Shown: positions 1 to 8,940 of the stretch, in pieces
Layout of the letters: each line of letters opens with the position of its first letter
Numbering within the stretch: position 1 is the first letter of the stretch
Source: Scandinavium manionii
GTDB taxonomy: Bacteria > Pseudomonadota > Gammaproteobacteria > Enterobacterales > Enterobacteriaceae
Direction: 5' to 3'
Assembly: GCF_024764775.1 (NCBI RefSeq)
Contig: NZ_JALIGC010000026.1
Coordinates: forward strand, 1-50,944
Length of the DNA stretch: 50,944 nucleotides
Program-made: the position numbers and the translations under genes
The notes under the pieces: generated by a model
What the model was told of the DNA's origin: nothing
Databases searched by the model: none
Seen by the model: only the letters and a program-made list of their open reading frames with translations

Positions 1-313
1 TGTAGCGACTGTCAAGACTGCGCATCGCTGCATTACGCCCGTCGGATGCGCTGTATTGATTGGTGTAGTAATACACTTTGGCGCGGAAAGTCTGCGTATC
101 CGTATTAATAAAGTTATAGCCCGCCTCGGTGCCATCAATATACCAGGCCTGGCCGTTGTAACCGATATACGGCAGGGCCCAATAATCGGCATGACGGGTT
201 TTATATGCCGTGCCGTATGAACCTCCCTGGACACCAAGAGAAAAATCCGCGCTGTGCGCCGTATCTATTGCAGACAGCAGAATAAACGGCACAAGTGCCA
301 GGGATTTGCGCAT
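1..313 (-). CDS. MipA/OmpV family outer-membrane protein, 5' part only
   Basis: Partial: the reading frame runs off the left edge, so only the first 104 codons are visible. It starts at the ATG read from 313 back to 311, preceded by an AGGAAA ribosome site. Residues 1-21 form a signal peptide ending near SAHSAD-type residues, followed by alternating aromatic/glycine beta-strand sequence (GVQGGSYGTAY, WALPYIGYNGQAWYIDG) typical of MipA/OmpV proteins, which are outer-membrane barrels or scaffolds linked to murein turnover. The upstream minus-strand gene ends 50 bases away, so the three left-edge genes probably share a transcript. The family call rests on the N-terminal third only. Confidence 0.7.
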   Translation of the reverse strand, partial: MRKSLALVPFILLSAIDTAHSADFSLGVQGGSYGTAYKTRHADYWALPYIGYNGQAWYIDGTEAGYNFINTDTQTFRAKVYYYTNQYSASDGRNAAMRSLDSRY

Positions 314-363
314 GCAATTTCCTTTCCGGGTGAACGCCGCTTTATGCTGCATGAGGCGATTCA

Positions 364-1644
364 TCATTGAGTTCTGTCCAGTTGTTGCTTCCAGCGCTGG
401 AACCAGGAGTGCCTGACGGGATGAACTAAGGCGTGCAGCGCGCGCGCGTAATCCAGCATCAGGCCCGGCGTCCAGGCCATGGTGGTAGCGCGTTTGCGCA
501 GCTGGGCGGCAATCCATAATTCGGGCATGAAAAAGAGTCTGATGAAGTGCAGCCACCCCAGTCGGTGGGAAAGCACGCCGTCCAGCGCCGCCTCGAGCCC
601 GTAGGCCACGCTGCTGGAACAGTTGCGCCACGTCAGGTTGTACGTGTTGACTTCCCGATAGCGGGTCCAGAAGCGCTGCAATGCCTGAGCGTTGTAATGC
701 TGAAAAACAATTTTCCGGTCGGAATCGCACCAGGCCGCCGCCTCGCTTTGGTAGCTCTTTTGAAATTCACCCTGCACATTGTTTTCCTGAATCGCTTTTA
801 AGGTCTGAAAAAATTCTGATGGCGAACGGTCAATTTCGACGGCGGGATACAGGCTGATGTAGATGTCAGGCGACATTTCAAGCGCAGCGTGCCCGGTTGA
901 AATCACGCCGTCGACGTCCACCGCGGCGATATAGCGATTAATGACCGGTCTTGGAATTGGCGAATTTTCAGAAGAGCCTTCCGGAGTCCAGATGTGAATA
1001 ATCAGCGGCCCCGTGGCGTGAAGTGGATTTACTGACTCCGCAATTGGCGAATGCGCGTCGGACTCCATGATGTTGAAGAACGTCGAACCCTCACGTAAGC
1101 GCAAAGCACGGACAGCCAGCCGAACACACTGCACGCCACCGAGGATCATGATCACGCCGAGAAGCTGCGAAATGGTGCCGTGGTGGTGAGTGGGATAGGG
1201 CAAAAAGAGAAACAGCGCAAAAGCCAGCTGTGCCAGCCCTCCCATGAATACACGGCGCCAGCGGTGGTAGCGCACCACCCAGGCAGAGGCCATGACGAAA
1301 AGCCCGGTGATGAAAAATGCAAAACCAAACAAAATGGCCAGCAACAGATTGCTGCTTTCACGTCCGGAGAGAATGAGCACCGCGATGAAGAAAAATATGC
1401 CGCCTTTGAAATAAAAGACTGATTTCTGTGCGCCTTTGGCGCTGCCGGCGAAGAAAAGGGTGACAAGGCTTTCAATCAACAGCAGGAGGCCAAAAACATG
1501 AAAAGGGAAGTAGCGCATGCCTTCCACACCATCCAGGAAAATCGAGAAACCGAGCCCTGACCAAAGCACGCCTGTTACCCCGAGTATCGGGGCCGACTTG
1601 CGTACAAAAGCCACGCCCATCAATAAAAGTGCAATCTGCAACAT
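364..1644 (-). CDS. Membrane protein: HdeD-like helices plus putative permuted papain-like domain
   Basis: A 426-residue protein. Residues 1-185 hold about six hydrophobic segments resembling HdeD/DUF308 membrane proteins. Residues about 205-380 are soluble and contain GHAALE (His) followed about 110 residues later by WRNCSSSVAYGLEAAL (Cys). The order His then Cys is that of circularly permuted papain-like (YiiX/LRAT or DUF4105-like) hydrolases, so an envelope-associated amidase, peptidase or acyl-transfer activity is possible; that is inference. It begins 3 bases after the stop of the MASE1 gene and ends 50 bases before the MipA-type gene, suggesting an envelope operon. I do not recognise a named E. 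coli counterpart. Confidence 0.6.
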   Translation of the reverse strand: MLQIALLLMGVAFVRKSAPILGVTGVLWSGLGFSIFLDGVEGMRYFPFHVFGLLLLIESLVTLFFAGSAKGAQKSVFYFKGGIFFFIAVLILSGRESSNLLLAILFGFAFFITGLFVMASAWVVRYHRWRRVFMGGLAQLAFALFLFLPYPTHHHGTISQLLGVIMILGGVQCVRLAVRALRLREGSTFFNIMESDAHSPIAESVNPLHATGPLIIHIWTPEGSSENSPIPRPVINRYIAAVDVDGVISTGHAALEMSPDIYISLYPAVEIDRSPSEFFQTLKAIQENNVQGEFQKSYQSEAAAWCDSDRKIVFQHYNAQALQRFWTRYREVNTYNLTWRNCSSSVAYGLEAALDGVLSHRLGWLHFIRLFFMPELWIAAQLRKRATTMAWTPGLMLDYARALHALVHPVRHSWFQRWKQQLDRTQ

Positions 1645-1647
1645 GGA

Positions 1648-2877
1648 TTACGCCCCCTTGATGACCCGAGCGGATTCGGTGCCCTGAAATTCACCGACCC
1701 AATAGCCTATGAGCGCCACGCCATTCGGCTGTTGCAGCGCAATCAGTTTTGTTTCCTGCAGATGTAATTTATTTGACGGAGAAAGCGTCAGTAAAAAACG
1801 AAAAGATCCCTTAATCGCCCGGCCGCTTTGCGCTAGCGCCCAGCGATCACGCATTTTTTGTTGATCGTCGGGAGACATGTAAGTGAACAGTTCATCAATA
1901 TGGCGAATACTGGAGAGCTGTTGGGTCAACGCAGAAGGTGAATTGTCGTCCCAGGTCAGGCGTCCGCTGGTGAAATCCAGATAATACGATGACGCGGGAG
2001 TCGCCTCCTGATGATGCTTGAGCATATAGACAAAATTCAGCAGCAGCGCTGTGCCTGACAGATAACACTGGGCCAGCAAAAGGGGCTCGCCAGGGCGTAA
2101 ACCCGGGACAAAAAGCGGGCCGTTACGCTGCCAGGAGTAATAAATAACGATGATGCAAAAGCTGAGAAATGAAATTGCGCCGAGCTGATTGCCGATTATT
2201 ACGGGTATCAGGATCATGAGTACAACCGGAATACAGGCCAGGCCAAACAGGAATACCTCACCCTGGGATTCATCAACGGGCTGGTGGAAGACATACACTG
2301 CACTGATACATAACAGCACCCACAACACGCCGCCCGTGAGCCATTGGTGAGGTACGGCAGTCTTCTGTCGCCAAAACAACCCCATCACGATGGTCGTCAG
2401 CAAAATGGTGCCGACCACGTTGGCGGACCACCAAATCCACAACGTCGACACGAAATCAACGTCGTGACGCAGGACGACCCATCCCCCGCCCAGTGCGGCG
2501 GCAACGGCGCTAGTGAGCACGGTCGCCACCAGCCACACGATGAGGCTGTAGAGCATGTCGTGGGAGCGGGTGAAATGGCGGACGCACCAGGCAATCGCAA
2601 AATCGTTGGATAACGAAATCACCGAATGTACCAGGGAGGTTTCAAGCGAATGGCGCAGGGTCACATCAAGAAGCGTTCGCACCAGAAACAGCCCGAGGAA
2701 TAACCAAAGCCAGTTGCGGCGTGACGTCAGCAGGAAAGCGCTGACCGCCAGGCCCGCAGGGAACCAGACAAACGAGACCCGGCTAGCCGGGTCATCGAGA
2801 AACAGCGATATATATCCGAGAAAATAATAGAGCACGCACCACAGCAATAACTGCATAATGAATTTGGGTGAAAGCAC
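1648..2877 (-). CDS. MASE1-type integral membrane sensor without a visible output domain
   Basis: Roughly the first 290 residues form a multi-helix membrane region with SFVWFPAGLAVSAFLLTSRR, characteristic of the MASE1 sensor domain usually found at the N terminus of diguanylate cyclases and histidine kinases. The rest (about 110 residues) looks PAS-like (YYLDFTSGRLTWDD ... YMSPDDQQKM), but no GGDEF, EAL or kinase motif follows. I chose a GTG start at 2877 because GAGGT lies just upstream; the frame is open to an ATG at 2979 without a good ribosome site, and to an ATG at 2856. First gene of the left-edge operon; the signal sensed is unknown. Confidence 0.65.
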   Translation of the reverse strand: MLSPKFIMQLLLWCVLYYFLGYISLFLDDPASRVSFVWFPAGLAVSAFLLTSRRNWLWLFLGLFLVRTLLDVTLRHSLETSLVHSVISLSNDFAIAWCVRHFTRSHDMLYSLIVWLVATVLTSAVAAALGGGWVVLRHDVDFVSTLWIWWSANVVGTILLTTIVMGLFWRQKTAVPHQWLTGGVLWVLLCISAVYVFHQPVDESQGEVFLFGLACIPVVLMILIPVIIGNQLGAISFLSFCIIVIYYSWQRNGPLFVPGLRPGEPLLLAQCYLSGTALLLNFVYMLKHHQEATPASSYYLDFTSGRLTWDDNSPSALTQQLSSIRHIDELFTYMSPDDQQKMRDRWALAQSGRAIKGSFRFLLTLSPSNKLHLQETKLIALQQPNGVALIGYWVGEFQGTESARVIKGA

Positions 2878-3029
2878 GATGACCTCGCAATGCATATCAG
2901 TGGCACTGGCGTGACACTTAACAGCATAGAACAAGTTTTTTTGTTGTAGGTGCCACTTTCTAACTTTTGCCCAGCGCATTTATGCCTATGAATTGAATAG
3001 CATTCACATCAGTGGCGCGGAAAGGGATA

Positions 3030-3347
3030 TCAGTCTTTCATATGGCGATAAAAGATATCAGAAGATTTAGCATCAATTATTTTATGGTCGCTATTTCTGA
3101 GTAAGACATAGGTACCGTCCATATAGCTCCAGAATGTCCCTGGTTTCGGCGCGGGTAAATGCCTTATACGCCAGGAAGTGATGTTGTAGTCTTTAGTGAA
3201 ATTGATGTCCGGCGCTTTGTCACCAATGCTGTATTCATGGTAATTCGATCTGAATGTATGCTCGTCGAAGTTATGGTCATTAGCAAAGGCAATGCAGGGT
3301 AAGGCGATCACAAAATACATCAAATACTTCAAAATAAACCTCGACAT
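3030..3347 (-). CDS. RcnB-like small periplasmic protein
   Basis: About 105 residues from the ATG at 3347, starting with a signal peptide (ILKYLMYFVIALPCIAFA, cleavage before NDHN). The mature part has IGDKAPDINF, SWRIRHLPAPKPGTFW and DGTYVLLRNSDHKIIDA, the layout of the RcnB family (nickel/cobalt homeostasis periplasmic proteins: residues W..HHL.PP..G..W...G..YVL). RcnB modulates Ni/Co efflux through RcnA in E. coli, but no rcnA is near and many RcnB-like proteins have no known role. The frame is open to an ATG at 3389. It is monocistronic, with the divergent transporter gene 240 bases away. Confidence 0.6.
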   Translation of the reverse strand: MSRFILKYLMYFVIALPCIAFANDHNFDEHTFRSNYHEYSIGDKAPDINFTKDYNITSWRIRHLPAPKPGTFWSYMDGTYVLLRNSDHKIIDAKSSDIFYRHMKD

Positions 3348-3589
3348 TAATAATGGAAAACAGGAAGGGTAAATATCAAATACACCCAAAAATAATGGAG
3401 GTATATTGCCTTTGCTAACGTAAACTCTTCATCAACCATCATCGGCTTTATTTCGGCAATACGTGCAGCGTGCTGAAAAATAGACAAATAACACCGAATT
3501 GCAGCAGCTTTCAGCCAGTAGGGGGAGAAATCCCCCAGGCCTTATGCGATGCTTACATGCAGAATTAAGCGCTCAACAAGAGAATATTC

Positions 3590-4438
3590 ATGACGAGTAA
3601 AATCACGCTAGCCATGTTCGCATTCGCCGCGAACTCGATCCTGTGCCGGATTGCGCTCAAAGATGTGCATGTTGATCCCCTGACTTTTAGCAGCCTGCGC
3701 CTGCTGAGCGGTGCCATCGTGCTGTTTGTCCTGCTGCAGAAACCGTTCCTGAATCGCCGGATTGAGTGGAAAGTGAAAAATGCGCTTATGCTGGCCGTTT
3801 ATGCCATCGCCTTTTCCATCGCTTATGTTCATCTCGGTACCGCCGAAGGAGCGCTGCTGCTGTTTGGCACGGTGCAGTTGGTGATGACGGGCTGGGGGAT
3901 ATATCGGGGTGAAAAGTTAACCTGGCTGAAAAGTGCCGGGATTGCGCTGGCAGCAGTGGGGATTTGCTGGCTGCTGCTGCCCGGGGCGAACAGTCCAGCG
4001 TACGTTCCGGCGGCAACTATGATGCTGGCCGGGGTTGGCTGGGCGGCCTATAGCATCGCAGGGAAAAGCGTTCATAACGCCACGGCGGCGACGGCGGGTA
4101 GCTTTATATTGGCCTTTCCCGTGGCCCTGTTGCTGTCGCTGACCCTCAATCCAGCGGTGCACGCGGACACGCATGGCGTGCTGCTGGCGCTGATATCAGG
4201 AGGAATGACGTCTGGCGCGGCCTATGCGCTGTGGTACGCCATCGTGCCGACGTTGACCTCTTCGACGGCCAGCACCGTTCAGCTGAGTGTGCCGTGCATT
4301 TCGGCCCTTGGCGGTGTGGCGTTTCTCGGCGAACACCTGACACTTCAGCTGGTGGTGTCAACGGTGACGGTGATTGCGGGGATTACGATGACGATTTATG
4401 CCGATAAACAGGTGCGGGGAAAAGTGGCCTCGCCGTAA
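3590..4438 (+). CDS. EamA/DMT-superfamily transporter
   Basis: A 282-residue protein with about ten hydrophobic segments in two repeated halves, the usual architecture of drug/metabolite transporters of the EamA type; the N-terminal repeat includes NSILCRIALKDVHVDPLTFSSLRLLSGAIVL and the second GGMTSGAAYALWYAIVP. It sits in the inner membrane; the substrate cannot be told from sequence. It begins at ATG 3590 after a weak AAGAGAAT ribosome site. Position next to mdcR is compatible with, but does not show, a role in organic-acid movement, since a dedicated malonate permease (mdcF) is already in the cluster. Confidence 0.75.
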   Translation: MTSKITLAMFAFAANSILCRIALKDVHVDPLTFSSLRLLSGAIVLFVLLQKPFLNRRIEWKVKNALMLAVYAIAFSIAYVHLGTAEGALLLFGTVQLVMTGWGIYRGEKLTWLKSAGIALAAVGICWLLLPGANSPAYVPAATMMLAGVGWAAYSIAGKSVHNATAATAGSFILAFPVALLLSLTLNPAVHADTHGVLLALISGGMTSGAAYALWYAIVPTLTSSTASTVQLSVPCISALGGVAFLGEHLTLQLVVSTVTVIAGITMTIYADKQVRGKVASP

Positions 4439-4537
4439 GGCATACGGGTCAGGTAGTGTCGGTGTGATACGGTTTCAACGGGTTATGAATAATTAGGGGT
4501 ATAATTGTTCAACTCAGTGATACGAAACCGGACAGCC

Positions 4538-5464
4538 ATGAAAGACGACATCAATCAGGACATTACTTTTCGCAAGCTCAGCGTCTTTATGATGTTTATG
4601 AATAAAGGCAACATCGCCCGCACAGCGGAAGCGCTGGGGCTGAGCAGCGTCAGCGTGCACCGCGCGCTGCACACCCTTGAAGAGGGCGTTGGCTGTCCGC
4701 TGTTTGTCCATAAAGGCCGTAATCTGGTGCCGCTGCCAGCGGCATGGACGCTGCTGGAATACTGTCAGGACGTGATAAGCCTGATGAGCAAAGGGCTGGA
4801 GCAGACGCGGAAAGTGGCGGGCGTCGGTAGCGGACGTTTGCGTATCGGCACGCTCTATTCGCTGACCCTGGAAACGGTGCCGAAAATCATCATGGGCATG
4901 AAGCTGCGTCGTCCGTCGCTGGAACTGGATTTGACCATGGGCTCGAATCAGATGCTGCTGGATATGCTCGAAGATGACGCCCTCGACGCTATCCTGATTT
5001 CGACCAACGAAGGCGAATTCGCCGGGTCGAAATTCGATGTTATCCCGCTATTTCACGACGATATTTTTCTCGCCGCACCCGCCAGCGTCGCGCTGGACAC
5101 CTCTCAGGATGCCGATCTGCGTGATTACGCCGACCGGAAATTCGTCTCGCTGGCGGAAGGATTCGCCACCTACGCCGGTTTTCAGGAAGCGTTCAGTATC
5201 GCCAGCTTTCAACCAGAAATTGTGACCCGGGTGAATGATATTTTCTCGATGATCAGTCTGGTGCAGGCAGGTGTGGGATTTGCCCTGATCCCAGGGCGAA
5301 TGAAGAAAGTGTATGAGAACGATGTGCAGTTGCTGAAGTTGGCGGAACCGTATCAGATGCGCCAACTGATTTCGATTGTCTATTCGCATCATCGCGAGCG
5401 CGATAAGGACCTGCTGGCGCTGGCGGCGGAAGGGCGCATGTATGCCCGAAGCATCAGCGGCTAA
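4538..5464 (+). CDS. mdcR: LysR-type regulator of malonate decarboxylase operon
   Basis: A 308-residue LysR-family protein starting at ATG 4538 (MKDDINQD); an in-frame TTG at 4505 is less likely. The N-terminal winged helix includes GNIARTAEALGLSSVSVHRALHTLEE, followed by a LysR substrate-binding domain. MdcR of Klebsiella activates mdc transcription with malonate; the same arrangement, regulator convergent with the end of the mdc operon, is seen here, and its last 11 bases overlap the 3' end of mdcH on the other strand. The mdc promoter it would act on lies 7 kb away upstream of mdcA. Confidence 0.85.
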   Translation: MKDDINQDITFRKLSVFMMFMNKGNIARTAEALGLSSVSVHRALHTLEEGVGCPLFVHKGRNLVPLPAAWTLLEYCQDVISLMSKGLEQTRKVAGVGSGRLRIGTLYSLTLETVPKIIMGMKLRRPSLELDLTMGSNQMLLDMLEDDALDAILISTNEGEFAGSKFDVIPLFHDDIFLAAPASVALDTSQDADLRDYADRKFVSLAEGFATYAGFQEAFSIASFQPEIVTRVNDIFSMISLVQAGVGFALIPGRMKKVYENDVQLLKLAEPYQMRQLISIVYSHHRERDKDLLALAAEGRMYARSISG

Positions 5465-6356
5465 GGCGTTTCAGCAGGTGCTGCGCAACCTCAATGCTGT
5501 TACGTTCCAGGCAAATCGCTTCACCTTGCCAGCCTGAAAGATGCGTCAGTCCGGTCAATACGCTGCCCGGCGGCATTTCAATGGCGAGTCGGGCGTCACG
5601 CTGATTGGCGGACACCATCGCGTCTTGCCACTGTACGGTTCGCGCCATGTTATAGGCCAAATCGTCGGCGATTTTCAGGGGCTCCCACAGCACGCGGCCC
5701 GTAGAGCCACTCAGATATGCACGCTGCGGGCGTGACAATGTCACGGATTCAAAGGCGTGAGCCAGCTTTTCAGCGGGTTTATCCAGTAGCGCGCAGTGCG
5801 ACGGCACGCTGACTGCAAGGCGGGTTGCCTTACTGGCCCCGGCTTCCAGCGCGTTGTGCGCCACAATCGCCATCTCTTCATCACTTCCGGCAATCACAAT
5901 CTGCGTTTCGGCATTCAGATTGGCGATGTACGTCTGTGTGCCCGCCATCAGCTTTTCGACGCGGGAAAGGGTCAGGCCGACAATCGCCGTCAGGCCGTAG
6001 CCGCGCGGATACGCCTGCTCCATCAAATCACCACGCAGCGCCACCAGGCGCAGCGCATCATCAAAGGCCAGCGCACCGGCCATCACCGCCGCAGGATAGG
6101 CCCCAATCGACAGGCCGCTGACGATATCGGGTTTGACGTCATGACGCATTAATTCACGCGCCCATGCCACGCCGACTATCAGTAAACACAGCTGCACCGC
6201 ACGGGTGTGCTGTAACGCATCGGCGCTGTCCAGAGTGTCAGTTTCATCGCCGAGCACGTCACGCACTTCAGACAGAATGGCGTCGCCGTCGGGCAGATTT
6301 TGCAGCATACCGGGGCGCTGAGTGCCCTGGCCGGGGAAGGTAAAGAGGATTTTCAT
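5454..6356 (-). CDS. mdcH: Malonyl-CoA:acyl carrier protein transacylase (malonate decarboxylase epsilon subunit)
   Basis: A 300-residue acyltransferase of the FabD fold. It shows the GQGTQ oxyanion loop (residues 9-13), the nucleophile elbow GLSIG with Ser83, and VPSHC with catalytic His187. It loads malonyl onto the prosthetic group of MdcC to activate the decarboxylase. The start ATG at 6356 shares one base with the mdcG stop (TAATG), indicating translational coupling. Last gene of the mdc operon; its 3' end overlaps mdcR. Longer frame upstream (to 6437) is inside mdcG and rejected. Confidence 0.92.
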   Translation of the reverse strand: MKILFTFPGQGTQRPGMLQNLPDGDAILSEVRDVLGDETDTLDSADALQHTRAVQLCLLIVGVAWARELMRHDVKPDIVSGLSIGAYPAAVMAGALAFDDALRLVALRGDLMEQAYPRGYGLTAIVGLTLSRVEKLMAGTQTYIANLNAETQIVIAGSDEEMAIVAHNALEAGASKATRLAVSVPSHCALLDKPAEKLAHAFESVTLSRPQRAYLSGSTGRVLWEPLKIADDLAYNMARTVQWQDAMVSANQRDARLAIEMPPGSVLTGLTHLSGWQGEAICLERNSIEVAQHLLKRLSR

Positions 6357-6973
6357 TATGGCTCCCTGTGCCACGGCGTCGCGGTCAGTTGCGGGCCGGA
6401 GGCGGTTTTGAGCAATACGCGTCCTTCGCGTAGCCATTCGTTTAACGCGAACGCGCCGAAGGGCGTTTCAACCTGGGTGTCAGCCCGGCACGGCAATTTT
6501 TCCACCTGCGCCTGCCACTGGCATAACTCATCGTGAGTCAGCGGTTGCGGCGCGCGGATGATCAAATCGAGATCGCTCTCGGCGTGCAGGACGGGAATTT
6601 CGGTGGCGAGCGCATAACCGGTGCTGCCGGTAATACCCCAGTGCCACGGCCACGCAAAGGTGGTCAGTAAAATAGCCGCCTGAACAGGCGGCTGAGAGAC
6701 AAACGGGGAGTGCAGCAGACGTTCGCGATCGGCGAGCATTTCGGGCGTGACGACGCGCGAAACGGTCTCTGCTTTCACCCAACCGGCGGCGCGTTGTTCG
6801 CGCTTGATGCCGCGCACGCCCACCGGGATATCAGCGTCGTCATTCACATCGCGCCGGACCACCACCGGTAGGCCGGTGTGCCATTGGCTGGCGACCCACG
6901 CCTCCTGAATGTTCAGTAAAGCGTCGGTGTTGCTGAGCCACAGCAAATCGTGGGGGCGCGATGTGAAAGTCAT
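6356..6973 (-). CDS. mdcG: Phosphoribosyl-dephospho-CoA transferase (holo-ACP synthase)
   Basis: A 205-residue protein of the MdcG/CitX nucleotidyltransferase type. It attaches the 2'-(5''-triphosphoribosyl)-3'-dephospho-CoA group made by MdcB to the acyl carrier subunit MdcC, releasing pyrophosphate. The segment HAESDLDLIIRAPQ resembles the acidic metal-binding strand of nucleotidyltransferases (DLD), and WGITGSTGYALATE the nearby glycine-rich stretch. It starts at ATG 6973, one base after the mdcF stop, and its stop overlaps the mdcH start, so translation is coupled on both sides. Confidence 0.9.
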   Translation of the reverse strand: MTFTSRPHDLLWLSNTDALLNIQEAWVASQWHTGLPVVVRRDVNDDADIPVGVRGIKREQRAAGWVKAETVSRVVTPEMLADRERLLHSPFVSQPPVQAAILLTTFAWPWHWGITGSTGYALATEIPVLHAESDLDLIIRAPQPLTHDELCQWQAQVEKLPCRADTQVETPFGAFALNEWLREGRVLLKTASGPQLTATPWHREP

Positions 6974-6974
6974 A

Positions 6975-7934
6975 TTACATGCCTGAAGTTAAGGTAATGA
7001 ACAGTGGTAACGACAGGATACACAGAACGGAGCTCAACAGCAGCACGGCTTCTGCATCTGGAGACTGAACGCCAAAGCGGTTACCGAATACTACGCCGAA
7101 GAAGCCCGCAGACAGCGCGATCATCAGGATAGCGGTGATTGCCACGGAGCCGTGCAGACCGAACGCCAGAACGATACCCCAGGCGATGAACGGCTGAATC
7201 AGCAGTTTGGTGATAGTGGCAATACCCACGACCGCATTCAGTTTCAGTTTACGCGCAGACAGGATAACACCGGTCAGGAACAGGGCTGCGGCAGTCGCAG
7301 ACAGGCCCAGTGGTTTAATCGCAGACAGAACCAGGTCCGGCATTTTGATGCCAATCGCCGACAGAATCACACCCAGCAGCGGGCCCATAACGATAGGTTT
7401 TTTCAGCGAACGCCACATCAACACGGGAAGCATTGCCAGGGTAGAACCGCTGTTTTCGCCCGCTGCCAGCGCTTTTTCGCGCTCAAGGATAAGCAGGCAG
7501 AACGGGGTCATCAGCACGGAACCGCAGGCGATAGAGACCGCAACGGACAGGGACGTGGCAGATCCTTCACCCAGAACGCTGCCCAGAATTGGCAGGCCCA
7601 GCGCCGCATAGTTCGGCAGGGCAACGGTCAGCGTCAGCACCGCAGCATCCTGCGGAGACTTTTTGAAGACCTTGGTTGCGAGGAAGTAGATAGCCGCGTA
7701 AGTAATCCACATTGCGCCAGTCAGGACCACAATCAGGGGAGACTGAGCGGCAATACCCGACCACGGCGTCTGCACGGTTGCGCTAAACAGCGCCGCAGGC
7801 AGGGCGAAATCCATAACAAAGATATTCAGCAGCGACACATTTTTGTTGTCGACCATTTTAGCTTTGCCGGCCCAGAAGCCCAGCAGCATGATAAGGAAGA
7901 TCGGAGCAAGGGCATGAACAATTACGTAAGTCAT
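6975..7934 (-). CDS. mdcF: Malonate permease, auxin efflux carrier (AEC) family
   Basis: A 319-residue membrane protein with about ten helices in two inverted halves, of the AEC family (MTYVIVHALAPIFLIMLLGFWAGK at the N terminus). MdcF is the putative malonate uptake protein of Klebsiella-type mdc operons. The start at 7934 has AGGTGG eight bases upstream; an in-frame ATG at 7976 has none. A 202-base non-coding gap with a hairpin separates it from mdcE, the only large gap in the operon. The antisense strand carries a long open frame that I regard as a shadow. Confidence 0.9.
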   Translation of the reverse strand: MTYVIVHALAPIFLIMLLGFWAGKAKMVDNKNVSLLNIFVMDFALPAALFSATVQTPWSGIAAQSPLIVVLTGAMWITYAAIYFLATKVFKKSPQDAAVLTLTVALPNYAALGLPILGSVLGEGSATSLSVAVSIACGSVLMTPFCLLILEREKALAAGENSGSTLAMLPVLMWRSLKKPIVMGPLLGVILSAIGIKMPDLVLSAIKPLGLSATAAALFLTGVILSARKLKLNAVVGIATITKLLIQPFIAWGIVLAFGLHGSVAITAILMIALSAGFFGVVFGNRFGVQSPDAEAVLLLSSVLCILSLPLFITLTSGM

Positions 7935-8062
7935 AGAATTAACCACCTGTAGATAAAAAAAGAGTCTACGTGCCATCCTTCAGGCTGCCATTGCACAGCG
8001 TGAACGAAGGTGCGTATTGAACATTTGCGATGTTTATAATTTTCTAAAAACGGCTGTACCGT

Positions 8063-8080
8063 GGGCGCTATGTTGCGCCC
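8063..8080 (-). other. Hairpin in the mdcE-mdcF gap
   Basis: GGGCGC and GCGCCC flank a six-base loop in the 202-base gap (7935-8136) between mdcE and mdcF. No clear U-run follows on the minus strand, so it may be an RNA-processing or stability element or a weak attenuator rather than a terminator. Nothing coding was seen in the gap. Confidence 0.35.
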
Positions 8081-8136
8081 GACGGCGACCGCTTTCGGCA
8101 GGTCTTTTTTTACGTACTTCTTACTACAACGGCTCG

Positions 8137-8940
8137 TTACCAGCTGGCGCGCATTCGTTCGCGTACCAGAGCCGAGCTACGGCGATTCTCCGCGCCGAGG
8201 CGGTTTTTCAAACTTGGATCCTGACGTGCGTCGCGAACAGACTGTTGCAGGATGATTAACACCTGCGCCAGGTCGGCATCGCTTGGCGCGTCCGGGTTGC
8301 TGATGTTCAGCAAATCAGACAGCAGACCCAGCGTCGCATAGTTGCTCACGTCGTAGGCCATTGGCGGAATGGTTGCCGCCAGTTTTTCCAGCGCTTCAAC
8401 GGTGCGCAGGGTGATACGTGCGGCGGAGTCTTTACCCATCGCATGCACCAGAACGCCCTGGTCGTTAAAGGCAATCAGACGGTTGGCCTGATAACCGTGC
8501 GCCAGGAAAGCACCGGACATCGCTTTACCGACGATAAGGCCGATAACCGGATGGCCCGCCAGACGCGCTTTCGCATAAGCGCCTGCGGCACCGGCCAGCG
8601 CCTGGTGAATGCCGAAGGCTTCTTCACGGCGGCCATAGGCCTGGCTCGGCACGTCGATTACCGCAATAATCGGGCGCTTCACGTCGCTGTTGGCATCGGC
8701 ATCAATGGTTTCGTTGACCACTTTTGCCAGCGTCCAGCCTTCCAGCAGACCCACTTCACCTTTTACGGCGCGCGGATAATGGTTGTTTGCATCCGGGACC
8801 ACGGCGATAAAACGCACGTTTTCACCGTTGAGTTCACCGTCAGCCACCTGAACAGAAGGGCACAGGCCGCTCATACGTGGGGCATTAGGGGCCAGTTTTT
8901 CCAGCCAGACTGCACCCCGGCTATTGGACTGAGTCATCAT
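8137..8940 (-). CDS. mdcE: Malonate decarboxylase gamma subunit (malonyl-S-ACP decarboxylase)
   Basis: A 267-residue carboxyltransferase-fold (crotonase-like) protein that works with MdcD to decarboxylate malonyl-S-ACP to acetyl-S-ACP. Diagnostic stretches include VIAVIDVPSQAYGRREEAFGIHQALAGAAGAYAKARLAGHPVIGL and GKAMSGAFLAHGYQANRLIAF, typical of MdcE. Its ATG overlaps the mdcD stop by four bases (ATGA), so the two subunits are translationally coupled. Length equals the usual size of the family. Confidence 0.93.
   Translation of the reverse strand: MMTQSNSRGAVWLEKLAPNAPRMSGLCPSVQVADGELNGENVRFIAVVPDANNHYPRAVKGEVGLLEGWTLAKVVNETIDADANSDVKRPIIAVIDVPSQAYGRREEAFGIHQALAGAAGAYAKARLAGHPVIGLIVGKAMSGAFLAHGYQANRLIAFNDQGVLVHAMGKDSAARITLRTVEALEKLAATIPPMAYDVSNYATLGLLSDLLNISNPDAPSDADLAQVLIILQQSVRDARQDPSLKNRLGAENRRSSALVRERMRASW

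Noticed and set aside
7152..7952. 266-codon open frame on the plus strand opposite mdcF
   Set aside because: Product is rich in Arg, Gln and His with no fold-like pattern; it mirrors the codon use of mdcF, a clear AEC permease.
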